Notes: generated from the sequence alone by a model not told the origin. DNA of 64,000 bases from Phycisphaera sp. TMED9 (GCA_002167845.2 NHBO02000001.1:1-64000); one strand, 5' to 3'. Positions 1 through 10,167 are shown, numbered from the stretch's first letter. A program made the numbers and translations.

Positions 1-143
1 AAGTCGGGAAGCGTCGATGTGTGTTGGCCGTCCACGGTCCATCTGCTCCTGACTTCGAGGAATCCAAGTCGCCGATCATCGATCGGTCATGACGCCCGGC
101 GTCGACGTTGACGCGGTCCTGCATCGTCGATCCGGGAAGAACA

Positions 144-216
144 CCCCCGGGGAAGATTCGAACTTCCGACCTGCGGATCAGAAGTCCGCTTCTCGATCCC
201 ACTGAGCTACCGGGGC
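144..216 (-). tRNA. tRNA-Arg (anticodon UCU)
   Basis: Reverse complement gccccggtagctcagtgggatcgagaagcggacttctgatccgcaggtcggaagttcgaatcttccccggggg gives a cloverleaf: D-arm, anticodon stem gcgga/tccgc with loop CTTCTGA, T-arm ggaag-TTCGAAT-cttcc. CCA is not encoded. Confidence 0.93.
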
Positions 217-229
217 AGGAGCGTTGATC

Positions 230-1159
230 CTAGTGTCTGGCGTCGACGGAGTCGGCGGCGGTGGACTCGCCTCGCCGTCTCCCGCCCCCGCGGCCGGGTC
301 GGGTCTTCCCCTCGTCGTCTCGCGAGGGTCGGTCCGGAGGGGATGCGGGCCGGGCGGCCTGCTCGATCACCGAACGGCTGGCGGCGACCGCGATGTTGCG
401 GAGCAGTCTCTGGCGTCGCTCGTCCGGAGCCTCGGCGGACGGGCAGGCGATCCGTTCGGCGAGTGGCAGCGCGTCGAGTTCGGTCAGCGAGCCGGCACCT
501 CGCCGGAGGGTTCGCCGGCCGCATTCGACCAGACCCCAGCCGGTGGGAACCTCGTGGGGCTTGAGAAGGCCGGTCGGCGTGAAGAGGTAGAAGTGGTCCG
601 CGAGTCGATACCGCGGCATGGTGTGGAACTTGGTCTCACCGTGGAGCCGTCGTTCGATCCGTTCGGTCTCCCGGAGGCATCGACGGTACGAGCTGGTTCG
701 GCTTCCTTCGAAGTCCCAGGTCTCCATCTCAGGGAAGAGCGCCGAGCCGGACTCTCGAAGATGCGGTTCGCTCCCGGGGATCAGGTCGCGTTCGAACTTC
801 TTCCGGGTCCGTTGCAGCATCTCGAGCTTGCGCTTGAGTCGTTCCGCGTCACGGTCATCCCGGACGAAGTCGGCGCGGCTCTGCTTGCACTCGATCACGA
901 TGGTTCGTGGCCGTGCCGGCCCGCGGCGGGCGGATCCGCGGGCGGCGCCTCCGAAGAGCGTCGCATCCACGCTTCGGCGTCGGCCTTCGAGTCCACCGGC
1001 ATCGAGCAGGCTGCCGTCCGCATGATCGAGCCAGCCGGCGGCATCCACGCGGTACTTGGCGATCGGGCAGCGGACCTCGGTCGCGACCGCCCGGCATCCG
1101 AGGCGGGCGAGCCACGCGACCGCGAGACGCTTGAGTTCCAGATGTTCGATCGATTCCAT
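230..1159 (-). CDS. MmcB-like / PD-(D/E)XK-type putative nuclease or DNA repair protein
   Basis: ORF with likely start MESIEHLELKRLAVAWLARLGCRAVATEVRCPIAKYRVDAAGW, then TIVIECKQSRADFVRD: a D...ExK nuclease-like core. Start chosen at internal ATG 1159. Confidence 0.6.
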   Translation of the reverse strand: MESIEHLELKRLAVAWLARLGCRAVATEVRCPIAKYRVDAAGWLDHADGSLLDAGGLEGRRRSVDATLFGGAARGSARRGPARPRTIVIECKQSRADFVRDDRDAERLKRKLEMLQRTRKKFERDLIPGSEPHLRESGSALFPEMETWDFEGSRTSSYRRCLRETERIERRLHGETKFHTMPRYRLADHFYLFTPTGLLKPHEVPTGWGLVECGRRTLRRGAGSLTELDALPLAERIACPSAEAPDERRQRLLRNIAVAASRSVIEQAARPASPPDRPSRDDEGKTRPGRGGGRRRGESTAADSVDARH

Positions 1160-1325
1160 TCGATCCTCCGATTCTTCCGTCGTGAGACGCTGGTTTTCCA
1201 CGGCCGTTTCGGACCGATGCGCGAATAAGCACCCCGGACGAGGCGGTCGTCCGGTTGCCAGCGGTGCCGGTGTGATTCCCACGCCGGAGCCGTTGATTCA
1301 AGGTTGACGGCGATCCTCGCCGTGT

Positions 1326-2516
1326 TCAGTCGATCGTCTCGACCCGGGCAACATACTCGACGCCGCGGCTCTTGAGTTCCTTGAGCATCCGGTCCAGCAG
1401 GCCCTTGTCGTTGGCGATCTGCTCCGGAGCGAAGACGCCGCGTCGTTTGAAGGTTCCGTCCGCGATCATCCGGGCCATCGCCGCCGCGGGAAAGGCCGTG
1501 CATCGGGACATGCTGGAGAACCCGGTCTTCGGATCGAGATCGTCCACGACGTCCCAGGTGAGCCGGGTGTCCACCTTGCCCAGTCGGCCTTCGGCGGTGA
1601 TTCGCATCACGGTGCAGTCCGGCTCGCCCTTCTCGAACTTCCATTGTGGGAACAGAAGGTGACTGGTCAGGTCGAGGGGTTTGACGGTCGTGCCGTCGGG
1701 GAGCGTCACCGGCTCGGGGCTGAAGAGCCCGACGTGTCGCAACACCCGCATGAGTTCGATGTGGCCCGGGTATCGCATCGTCTTCTCGACCATGTCGGGC
1801 ACGTCGAGGGTGTCGGCCAGCGATCGAAGACCGTCGGTGAGGAAGGTTTCGAGCGTGCCCACGCCTTCGAAGTCCGCGAGTTCCGGCTCGGCCAATGCTT
1901 CCTTCCAGACGATCTTGCCGCCCTCGACCACTCGAACCGGTCGGACGTACTCTTCGAGCACGTCGCTCGGCGACCAGCTCGCCTTGTATTCCCAGGGCCA
2001 GTGTCGATGTCGAGGCAATCCGCCGACCAGGATTTCGAGCCGATCGCAACGATCGAGTTTCTTCGCGCCGTACCCGCAGAGCATGTTGCTCATGCCCGGT
2101 GCCACGCCCATGTCGACCACCGCGGTGACCCGCTTCTTCTTCGCGAGTTCCGAGAGGTGGAGGTTGCCTTCGGACATGAAGGAGATGTCGACGTAGTGTC
2201 GCCCGGCGTCGATCACGGTCTCGAGCGCATTCAAACCGAGGCCGCTGGGCAGTGCGCCGACGACGAGATCGGCCTCCGCCACCACGCGGGCGATGTCCTC
2301 GGCATCGGAAAGGTCGGCTTCGACGGTATCGATCTTCCGGGTGGCCCGGCGGATGCAGTTCTTCAGCGACGCACCACTGGAGTCCGCCACCGTCACCTTC
2401 ATGCCCCGGCTGGATGCGAGGTCGCTGGCGATCACGGAACCGATGAGGCCGCCACCCAACACCACGACATTGGTTCCGGCGGAGGACTTGCGGGGGGTCT
2501 TCTTGGTCGCGGCCAT
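1326..2516 (-). CDS. Saccharopine dehydrogenase family protein
   Basis: Rossmann motif NVVVLGGGLIGSVIASDLASS and saccharopine dehydrogenase-like body (GVAPGMSNMLCGYGAKKLD). Likely start MAATKKTPRKSS. Confidence 0.85.
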   Translation of the reverse strand: MAATKKTPRKSSAGTNVVVLGGGLIGSVIASDLASSRGMKVTVADSSGASLKNCIRRATRKIDTVEADLSDAEDIARVVAEADLVVGALPSGLGLNALETVIDAGRHYVDISFMSEGNLHLSELAKKKRVTAVVDMGVAPGMSNMLCGYGAKKLDRCDRLEILVGGLPRHRHWPWEYKASWSPSDVLEEYVRPVRVVEGGKIVWKEALAEPELADFEGVGTLETFLTDGLRSLADTLDVPDMVEKTMRYPGHIELMRVLRHVGLFSPEPVTLPDGTTVKPLDLTSHLLFPQWKFEKGEPDCTVMRITAEGRLGKVDTRLTWDVVDDLDPKTGFSSMSRCTAFPAAAMARMIADGTFKRRGVFAPEQIANDKGLLDRMLKELKSRGVEYVARVETID

Positions 2517-2623
2517 GGCCTCGGCTCCTCGCGAATCGCTTCGGAGCGGTGACGGCCTCTCCGGAACGGGACGCATTCTAGATTTGAGAACGGTCGTACG
2601 ACTTCACACGAGAAGTCGGCGGG

Positions 2624-3235
2624 TCAGCGGGCGTCTCGGTCGAGAACCGAATAGAACTCGCGCTCGCCACGGCCTCGAAGTGGGTAGTCCTTCCGGAGCG
2701 GATGTCCGGGGTAGTCCTTCCACAGCAGGATCCGGCGAAGGTCCGGATGATTGCGAAAACGGATGCCGAACATGTCGAAGACTTCGCGTTCCATCCACTC
2801 GGCGCCGGACCAGATGTCACAGACGCTGTCGACGAAGAGTCCGGGATCCTCCGTGATGCCCTCGGTGTCGAGGGTCGGATCGATCCAGGTCTTGATGCTG
2901 ATCCGTCGGTCGTTCGTGTGGCTCAGAAGGTTCCAGACCACACCGAACCGCGCGGGGGTCTCGACCACGTAGTCCAGGTAATCGACGGCGGTGACGTCCG
3001 AGAGGAACTCGTAGTTGCAATCGGGATCATCGCGGAGAAACCGAAGAACATCATGGGTCCGCTCGACGGGGACCATCAGGGTGGTCGTCCCTCGGAATTC
3101 GGTGGCCTGGAAACGAATGTCGGTGAACGCCGCCTTGACTCGGGGGAGGTCGGGGTGGTCAAGGTTCGGTTGGGGGGAATTCGGCACGAGAAGGCTCCAG
3201 GATCGGACCCGGTTTCGGAGTCCGCGGGCGGACAT
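2624..3235 (-). CDS. nuoC: NADH-quinone oxidoreductase subunit C (30 kDa)
   Basis: Signature EREVFDMFGIRFRNHPDLRRILLWKDYPGHPLRKDYPL. Exact start uncertain. Confidence 0.9.
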   Translation of the reverse strand: MSARGLRNRVRSWSLLVPNSPQPNLDHPDLPRVKAAFTDIRFQATEFRGTTTLMVPVERTHDVLRFLRDDPDCNYEFLSDVTAVDYLDYVVETPARFGVVWNLLSHTNDRRISIKTWIDPTLDTEGITEDPGLFVDSVCDIWSGAEWMEREVFDMFGIRFRNHPDLRRILLWKDYPGHPLRKDYPLRGRGEREFYSVLDRDAR

Positions 3236-3269
3236 GGTAGCACCACGACCGGCGGCGACGACCGGAGAA

Positions 3270-4859
3270 TCAGTGACGGAAGTGTCGAATTCCGGTGAGC
3301 AGGCAGGTGATTCCGTGTTCTTCGCAGAGCGCGAAGGTCTCGTCGTCCCGCTTCGAGCCGCCCGGGTGGATCAAACAGGTCACACCGGCGTCGATGAGAA
3401 TCTGTGGCCCGTCCGGGAAGGGGAAGAACGCATCGCTGGCGGCGATGACCGGCCCCTGGACGTCGGTGAGATCGCCGGCCTTGGTGACGGCGAGCCGGCA
3501 GGCGGCCACCCGGTCCATCTGGCCCGCGCCGGCGCCCAGAAGTCGTTCGGGGGTCGCGATGCAGACGGCGTTGGACTTCAGCAGTTTGACCACCGCCCAC
3601 GGAAGCCCCGCGGCTTGCCGCAAGGCGTCGTCGGCTTCCGGTCCCGCGGCCTGTCGGAGGTCCGATGCCGAGAACGGATGGGTGTCTCGTTCCTGGGCCA
3701 GGAGGCCGCCGGGGATGGAACGAAGAGACAGGCCTTCCTGGCCTCGGTCGTCGAGGGCGCCGATGGCGAGCAGGCGGCAGTTCTTCCAGCGGTCCGCGAG
3801 AAGGGCCGCGGCGTCGTCGTCGAAGGAAGGAGCGAGGACGACTTCGAGGAATCGGCCGCCCGCGACGATGGATTCCGCCGTCGCACGATCCACGGGACCG
3901 CTCAGGGCGACGATGCCGCCGTACGCGGCAAGCGGATCACCCGAGTACGCGAGATCGAACGCGCCCGAGAGCGTGTCGCCCACCCCGGCGCCGCAGGGGT
4001 TGGTGTGCTTGATCACCGCGGATGCGAATCGTCCGGAGTCGATGTCGTGGAGATCCTGAACGATCTCGAGGGCGCTGGCCGCATCGAGAAGGTTGTTGTA
4101 CGAGAGGGGCTTCCCCGAGATCAGTTTCGCGGAGGTGACGCTCGGTCCCTGGAAGTCGGGGTCGCGGTAGACGGCGCCATCCTGATGCGGGTTCTCCCCG
4201 TATCGGAGTTGCTGCTGCCCGACGAAGTTGAGCCGGAGCACGCTCGGAAAGCGGGCGGAGGTGGCGCCGCTCATCCAGGCTGCGATCGTCGCGTCGTATT
4301 CGGCGGTCCTCGCGAACGCGGCGGTTGCGAGATCTCGCCGGAGCTCCATGGTGGTGCAGCCATCGTTGCCGTCGAGCTCGCCGATGACCCGGTCGTACTG
4401 GGACGGATCGGTGACCACGGTCACGAAGTCATGGTTCTTCGCGGCCGAACGAAGCATCGAGGGGCCACCGATGTCGATCTGTTCGATCGCTTCGTCGTTG
4501 GTCACTTCGTCCTGTCGAATGGTCTGTTCGAAGGGGTAGAGATTGACGCAGACGATGTCGATCGGCTGAATGCCGTGCTCTTCCATCGCCGCGACGTGTG
4601 AGTCCAGATCGCGGCGAGCGAGAATTCCACCGTGAACGGTCGGGTGAAGTGTCTTGACGCGGCCGTCCATCATCTCGGGAAACCCGGTGAGGGTGTCCAC
4701 GGCGATGGGCGAGAGCCCCGCTTCGGTCAGCGCTCGATGGGTGCCGCCGGTCGAGATGATCTCGATGCCACGTTCCACGAGTCCCCGGGCGAAGGGAATG
4801 AGATCGTTCTTGTCACTCACGGAGATGAGTGCGCGGCGGATGGGGACAAGATCAGTCAT
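3270..4859 (-). CDS. purH: Bifunctional AICAR formyltransferase / IMP cyclohydrolase
   Basis: Full-length 529 aa; RRALISVSDKNDLIPFARGLVERGIEIISTGGTHRAL, GENPHQDGAVYRDP, KHTNPCG. Confidence 0.97.
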   Translation of the reverse strand: MTDLVPIRRALISVSDKNDLIPFARGLVERGIEIISTGGTHRALTEAGLSPIAVDTLTGFPEMMDGRVKTLHPTVHGGILARRDLDSHVAAMEEHGIQPIDIVCVNLYPFEQTIRQDEVTNDEAIEQIDIGGPSMLRSAAKNHDFVTVVTDPSQYDRVIGELDGNDGCTTMELRRDLATAAFARTAEYDATIAAWMSGATSARFPSVLRLNFVGQQQLRYGENPHQDGAVYRDPDFQGPSVTSAKLISGKPLSYNNLLDAASALEIVQDLHDIDSGRFASAVIKHTNPCGAGVGDTLSGAFDLAYSGDPLAAYGGIVALSGPVDRATAESIVAGGRFLEVVLAPSFDDDAAALLADRWKNCRLLAIGALDDRGQEGLSLRSIPGGLLAQERDTHPFSASDLRQAAGPEADDALRQAAGLPWAVVKLLKSNAVCIATPERLLGAGAGQMDRVAACRLAVTKAGDLTDVQGPVIAASDAFFPFPDGPQILIDAGVTCLIHPGGSKRDDETFALCEEHGITCLLTGIRHFRH

Positions 4860-4944
4860 GCGGTTCCATGCGAGTTCGACACGATGGTCGTGCTCGGCCG
4901 TTCGAGGAGTCGATGGGAGTCAGGACCGTCCTCGGAGGAGATCG

Positions 4945-6144
4945 TCACTTGATCGGATCGAGGCGAACCACCCGTCCGTCCGCCGCGACCGCGAAGAGTG
5001 AGTCGCCGTGCATGGAGAGGTGATCGACCTGCGGGAGTTCGAGGGTTCGGGTGATCGCACCCTGAGAGACGTTGACGAGACGGAGCGTGTGGGAATCCGC
5101 GTCCCAGATCGCGACGTCACCGTGGATCATTCCGATCGCCTCCCCACGGGCCTCCTTGATGGTCCAGACGGTGCGACCCTCGATGGAGTTGTCCGGATTC
5201 GCTTCCAGGCAGACCAGACCTTCGGTCTCCACCCACTGCAGGACCCGTCCGCCGTCGTCGTCGACGTAGATCGGGGAGTCCACGAGCGGGCTCTCGGTGA
5301 AGTATCGCCAGGCCACCTTGCCGGTTCGAGCATCGAACGCCCAGAGATACTGGTCGGTGCTCGCCGCGAAGATCTTTCCGCCGCCTGCGGTGGCCGCCGC
5401 CTTCACGCCGTCGAAGAGGTTGTCGCCCCAGAGTTTCCGTGCCGATCTGCCGTCGAGGAGCAGAAGCGTTCCGCCCTCACTGGCACAGACGATGTCGCTG
5501 GTTCCAACCAGCGTGGGATCGGCGACCACGGGGCCCTTCAACTGGTTCGCACGCCAGGCCTGGCCGACGACGAACTGATGCCAGACGATCTGGCCGCTTC
5601 GCGTTCCGAAGACCAGATGGTTGCCGAGCGGGAGCACTTCCGTCGAGGGGATCCGTTCAAGGTCCTGGCGACCGACGACGGCGCCGGAGTTGTAGTCAAG
5701 CTCGAAGATGCCGGGGTCGGAAGTGATGTAGATCTTGTCGTCGTCATTCTGGCCGAACGGTCTTCCGCCGGGGGGTGCCACACCCGGAGTCACGCCCCAG
5801 ATCGTGTCAAGCGCATCCGCACCGGTCACGGTCCAGACTCTCGAGCCGGTATTCCGATCGAATCGCGTGAGTTGGTTTCGCGTGTCCATGGCGAAGACGT
5901 CGTCACCGAAGACATCGAGTCTCTTGACTTCGCCGTCGATGGAACTCTGCCAGGCGATCCGGTAGTTGATCTCGCGGGCGGGGGAGGGGCCGAAGGCGTA
6001 CCGGCGATCCATTTCGGCGGTCCGGGCGGCGAGATCGGCGTCTCGATCCTGCGCTGACGCGACGGTGGCCCCGAGACCGGCTGGAAGAGCGCCGATGAGA
6101 AGGGCGAGGGCGAGGATGCGAGAGTTGGAACGCGCTGCGGACAT
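4945..6144 (-). CDS. Secreted PQQ-like beta-propeller repeat protein
   Basis: Signal peptide (ILALALLIGALPAGLGATVASAQD) and repeated blades such as LWAFDARTGKVAWRYFTESPLVDSPIYVDDD. Confidence 0.75.
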   Translation of the reverse strand: MSAARSNSRILALALLIGALPAGLGATVASAQDRDADLAARTAEMDRRYAFGPSPAREINYRIAWQSSIDGEVKRLDVFGDDVFAMDTRNQLTRFDRNTGSRVWTVTGADALDTIWGVTPGVAPPGGRPFGQNDDDKIYITSDPGIFELDYNSGAVVGRQDLERIPSTEVLPLGNHLVFGTRSGQIVWHQFVVGQAWRANQLKGPVVADPTLVGTSDIVCASEGGTLLLLDGRSARKLWGDNLFDGVKAAATAGGGKIFAASTDQYLWAFDARTGKVAWRYFTESPLVDSPIYVDDDGGRVLQWVETEGLVCLEANPDNSIEGRTVWTIKEARGEAIGMIHGDVAIWDADSHTLRLVNVSQGAITRTLELPQVDHLSMHGDSLFAVAADGRVVRLDPIK

Positions 6145-6417
6145 CGGTATCTCCAGTTGGCCGGACGCGCCCGACGGGTGCCTTGCGCGAAGCGAACAGT
6201 GTATCGAGGCGGCGGGATTTGTTCATTCCCGGGGTCGCCTCTCCGGGTTTTCGGGCGTCGGGGGCATCTGCTCCCGGCGGCGATGCAAGAAGGTTCGATC
6301 CGCACCATCAGCCGGTTCCGAATCGTGCCGTGGACAACCTGTGGCCCGCCGAAGCGGATTCAAGGCCTCTGGATGGTCATTCAGGCGGCGAGGCGTGGTC
6401 GCCGTTAGGCTCCGGGC

Positions 6418-7062
6418 ATGTTCACTGGACTCATCGAAGCGACGGGCAGAATCACCGCGATCGAGCCCTCTCCTTCCGGTCGGCGACTGGTCTTGGACGC
6501 CGAGGGGTGGGACTACCGGCCCGATCCTGGTGCATCGATCGCGGTCAACGGGTGCTGCCTGACCGTCGTCGAGTCCCGGGAAGGTCGCCATGGATTCGAT
6601 GTGATTCCAAGGTCGTTGGAGATGACCACGCTCGGCGGCCTCGACGTCGGCGCATCGGTCAACCTCGAACGGGCGGCGACGCTCGACACCCTGCTGGGCG
6701 GGCACCTCGTTCAGGGCCATGTCGATGGGGTCGGCGTGGTGGTTGGAATCGACGATGGAGACGACTGGCGGGTTCGCATCGAGGCGCCGGTGGGCGTTCG
6801 TGAACACCTCGTCGATCGCGGCTCGATCACGGTGGAAGGCGTTTCCCTGACCATCGCCCGGGTGCTGCGAGCGGATGGTGGCTCTGGATCGAGGGTGATC
6901 GGGTTCGAGATCGCGCTCATTCCCGAAACGCTCGAACGTACGAGTCTTCGAGACCTGCAGGTCGATGCCCGCGTCAATCTCGAAGCGGACGCCATGGCGA
7001 AGATGGTCGCCGCGCACGTGGAGAGACTGCTCTCCGATCGCGATCAGGGGCCGAGCGCCTGA
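6418..7062 (+). CDS. ribE: Riboflavin synthase, alpha chain
   Basis: MFTGLIEATGRITAIE start; two lumazine-binding repeats with SIAVNGCCLTV and SITVEGVSLTI. Confidence 0.96.
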   Translation: MFTGLIEATGRITAIEPSPSGRRLVLDAEGWDYRPDPGASIAVNGCCLTVVESREGRHGFDVIPRSLEMTTLGGLDVGASVNLERAATLDTLLGGHLVQGHVDGVGVVVGIDDGDDWRVRIEAPVGVREHLVDRGSITVEGVSLTIARVLRADGGSGSRVIGFEIALIPETLERTSLRDLQVDARVNLEADAMAKMVAAHVERLLSDRDQGPSA

Positions 7063-7114
7063 TCCCCCTCGCATCTCGACGTCCTTCGAAAGACGAACGA
7101 CCTCGCGCCACGAT

Positions 7115-7681
7115 TCAACGGAACGCGCGCGGTTCGTCTTCGTTTTCGGCCAGCGTTCCCAGAAGTTCGAGCCGCTCCTTCGAGATGTCGATTCGATCGC
7201 CTGCTTCGATCCCGAGGGTCTCGAACATGCCGGGGGCGAGTTCGATCACGAACTGTGCGGGATATCGACTGGGATATCCCGGGAGTCTGGCCTGGTAGTC
7301 GATCTCGAGCTCGTCGACGCCGCGTGGTGCCTCCTTCGGCATCGTGTGAACGGCGGTGACGTAGCCGATCGGGTCGAGATATGCGATGTCGATGTCCATC
7401 ACGCAGTCGTACATCCAGAATCGCTGCTGGGCCGCCTGCGGGAATGCGAAGAGCATGCCTTCGTCCGGGGCCAGCGTGGTTCGGCCTCCGAGTCCGCGGC
7501 GGCGGCGATCCGAGGAGAGGGCGAGTTCGAGTTTGAAGGTCCGATCGCCGATTCGGATCTCCTCCACCCCGCCGTCCACCGGGACGGCCGGTTCCGAGCA
7601 TCCGGTCGGAAGGAGGGCCATCGCGATCGCGCCGGCCAGAAGCGGCCGGCGAACTCGACCGAGTTGGTGAATGGCGGTCAT
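7115..7681 (-). CDS. DUF192 family lipoprotein
   Basis: Lipobox ALLPTGC; DUF192-like core MLFAFPQAAQQRFWMYDCVMDIDIAYLDPIGYV. Start at 7681 overlaps the upstream stop (TGATG). Confidence 0.85.
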   Translation of the reverse strand: MTAIHQLGRVRRPLLAGAIAMALLPTGCSEPAVPVDGGVEEIRIGDRTFKLELALSSDRRRRGLGGRTTLAPDEGMLFAFPQAAQQRFWMYDCVMDIDIAYLDPIGYVTAVHTMPKEAPRGVDELEIDYQARLPGYPSRYPAQFVIELAPGMFETLGIEAGDRIDISKERLELLGTLAENEDEPRAFR

Positions 7682-8673
7682 CACGTGTTGCGGAGCCATC
7701 GATCGTCCTCCTCGGTGAAGCGGCACGGCATCCGGGATTCCCGGTCGACCAGTCTACGCATCGCGGGGCCGTCGGCCAGATCTGGGACCGCCGAAGCCGG
7801 CAGTTCACGTCGTTCCGGGATGAGGCCGGCCCAGGCGGCGACCAGGCCGATCACCCGCTCCGCGGAGATGCCGGCCTCTCGAAGCGCCAGGATCCCGGCG
7901 TCACCATCACGTTTGGAGAGTCGCCGGTCCTGTTGGTCATACACCATGGGGAGATGCCACCATCGCGGGCTCCCCGCCATGCCGAGGTCTCTTCGGAGTC
8001 GTTGTTGTCGGGCGGCGCTCGAAAAGAGATCGTCCCCGCGAATCACGTCCGTGACGTTCTGGCGGTCGTCGTCGACGACCACCGCGAGTTGGTAGGACGG
8101 GCGGCCGTTTCTGGTCCAGACGATCATGTCGCCGACTTCGGTCGAGGGGTCGAACTCCCGATCGCCTTGAAGCTCGTCCCGGACCTGCTCGCCCCCCGGT
8201 TCGACGATGAGGCGGTAGTTCCCTTCCTGATCGTTGAACAGGAACGCGGACGGATCTTTCGGTCGGAGTGAGGGCGGAAAGACCACCGGTCCCTTTCCGT
8301 GCGGCGCCCCGGCGGCTTCGCGGATTTCGCGGCGGCTCAGATCCGAAGCGAAGATCCGTCGCTGTTCCGCGAGGTGGATCATGGCCGCTCGATATGGCTC
8401 GAGATCGTCCGACTGCCTCAGGGCGGGGCCGTCCCAGGTGATGCCCAGCCATGCGAGCGATGACTCGATGGCCTCGCATCCGCCGTCTTCGGATCGTTCC
8501 TGATCGAGATCCTCGTGGCGAAGGACGACTCGCCAGTCCTGGCCGCGAGCGATCGCCCAGCCCAGAAGCAGGGATCTCACATTTCCCAGATGGAGATCAC
8601 CGGTCGGGCTCGGGGCGAGCCTGGTCGTCCGTGGACGATTTTCCGGTTGGATATCGGGGAGAGGTGGAGTCAT
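7681..8673 (-). CDS. gluQ: Glutamyl-Q tRNA(Asp) synthetase
   Basis: TTRLAPSPTGDLHLGNVRSLLLGWAIARGQ and KMSKS-like DRRLSKRDGD; short, lacks the anticodon-binding domain. Confidence 0.92.
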   Translation of the reverse strand: MTPPLPDIQPENRPRTTRLAPSPTGDLHLGNVRSLLLGWAIARGQDWRVVLRHEDLDQERSEDGGCEAIESSLAWLGITWDGPALRQSDDLEPYRAAMIHLAEQRRIFASDLSRREIREAAGAPHGKGPVVFPPSLRPKDPSAFLFNDQEGNYRLIVEPGGEQVRDELQGDREFDPSTEVGDMIVWTRNGRPSYQLAVVVDDDRQNVTDVIRGDDLFSSAARQQRLRRDLGMAGSPRWWHLPMVYDQQDRRLSKRDGDAGILALREAGISAERVIGLVAAWAGLIPERRELPASAVPDLADGPAMRRLVDRESRMPCRFTEEDDRWLRNT

Positions 8674-8784
8674 GACAAGGGGTATAGTGACGTCATCACC
8701 GCATCGCGACTTTGCGGCATCCGTTCAGAGTCTTTCCGGTCGAAACGCGACCGAATTCGCCGGGCTGCCGGCAGTGGGAACGAC

Positions 8785-9072
8785 ATGGTCGAGAAACTCG
8801 CAGAAGACGCGATCGAGAGTGGCCTGGCGGAGCGTCCGGACTGGTCCAGAAATGGAGATTCCATTCAACGGACCTTCGCGTTCGGTGACTTTCTGGGGTC
8901 GATGGACTTCGTCACGAGAATCGCGGCGCATGCCGAGGAGATTCAGCATCATCCGGACATTCTGATCCGCTACTCGAAGGTGACGCTGACGCTCTCGACC
9001 CATGATGCGGGTGGTCTCTCCGCCAAGGACATGGACTTCGCCGCCGACTGCGACCGCCTCTACACCGCGTAG
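8785..9072 (+). CDS. Pterin-4-alpha-carbinolamine dehydratase
   Basis: FGDFLGSMDFVTRIAAHAEEIQHHPDILIRYSKVTLTLSTHDAGGLSAKDMDFA is the PCD signature. Internal ATG start at 8785. Confidence 0.93.
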   Translation: MVEKLAEDAIESGLAERPDWSRNGDSIQRTFAFGDFLGSMDFVTRIAAHAEEIQHHPDILIRYSKVTLTLSTHDAGGLSAKDMDFAADCDRLYTA

Positions 9073-9078
9073 GTCGGT

Positions 9079-10167
9079 TCAGTACGGTTCGGTCAGTGCG
9101 GTTCGAACCAGATCCGCCCGCCGCCGGCGGGTGCGTTCGTCATCGAGCAGGCGATCTTCGGGAACCGGCTCGAGCGCCGTGTTGTCGATGCTGTCGGGTT
9201 GAACGCGTCGAAGGTGAGCGGGTTGAACTTCGAGGAAGAGCCGCTGGACGGTTCCGAGGGGGATGTCGGTGAGCAGTCCGAGCGCGATGCCGAGCCGGAC
9301 CCGACTCAGATGCTTCATGGATTCCTCGATGGCCAGGAGTCGCGCCGATCGCAGCGTTCCAAGGGCGCGATGGACCCGGTCCTCCAGGAGCGTCGAACTT
9401 CGTTCGATCAGGATGTCTCTGGCCATGCGTTCGTAGGCGACGATGCGGGGCACGATCTCACCGACGAAGGTCGCCAGCAGATCCGTTTCCGAAACGCCGA
9501 GCGTGAGCTGATTGCTGACCTGATAGAAGTCGCCGCTGCTGTCCGAGCCCTCGCCGTAGAAACCGCGAACCGCGAGATCGAGGTCGTTGGAAGCTCGGCG
9601 AAGCCGCTCGAGTTCGTTGGTGAGACGAAGGCCGGGAAGATGGAGCATCACGGAAAATCTGATGGCGGTGCCCACGTTCGTGGGGCAGGCGGTCAGATAT
9701 CCCCAGCGAGGATGGACCGCGATGTCCGCGTTTCGCTCGAGACGCCGGTCGAAGTCGACGACCCGCCTCCAGGCTTCTTCGAGTTCGAGTCCCGGAAGAA
9801 GGACCTGCATCCGGAGATGGTCTTCTTCGTTGACCATCACGCTGAGTTGTTCGTCGTCCGCGATCGCGACGGCCCGCGGCGAGACCGACTCGAGGAACTG
9901 ACGGGAGACCAGATGCCGTTCGAAGAGCAGTCGTCGATCCTCGGGAGTCGACTGTTGAAGATCGATCCAGACGAGTTCTTCGCTGCGTTCGCCGGCGAGT
10001 GGAAGCGTCTGCACGAGCCGGAGGACTTCTCGCTTCTCGACGTCACTCGCTTGATTGACGAAGGGGAGTCCGCTCAGGTTTCGGGCGAGGCGGGCCCGGC
10101 TCGAGACGACCACGTCGGCATCGGGGCCGGAGTGTTCGATCCAGGGTCCGGTCTGCTTCAACTTCAC
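9079..10167 (-). CDS. mcsB: Protein arginine kinase McsB (ATP:guanido phosphotransferase family)
   Basis: DVVVSSRARLARNLSGLPF near the N-terminus and catalytic-Cys region GYLTACPTNVGTAIRFSVMLHLPGL. Confidence 0.93.
   Translation of the reverse strand: MKLKQTGPWIEHSGPDADVVVSSRARLARNLSGLPFVNQASDVEKREVLRLVQTLPLAGERSEELVWIDLQQSTPEDRRLLFERHLVSRQFLESVSPRAVAIADDEQLSVMVNEEDHLRMQVLLPGLELEEAWRRVVDFDRRLERNADIAVHPRWGYLTACPTNVGTAIRFSVMLHLPGLRLTNELERLRRASNDLDLAVRGFYGEGSDSSGDFYQVSNQLTLGVSETDLLATFVGEIVPRIVAYERMARDILIERSSTLLEDRVHRALGTLRSARLLAIEESMKHLSRVRLGIALGLLTDIPLGTVQRLFLEVQPAHLRRVQPDSIDNTALEPVPEDRLLDDERTRRRRADLVRTALTEPY

Noticed and set aside
6145-6417. Possible FMN riboswitch upstream of riboflavin synthase
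   Set aside because: I could not find the conserved RFN-element blocks by eye; a covariance-model scan would be needed.
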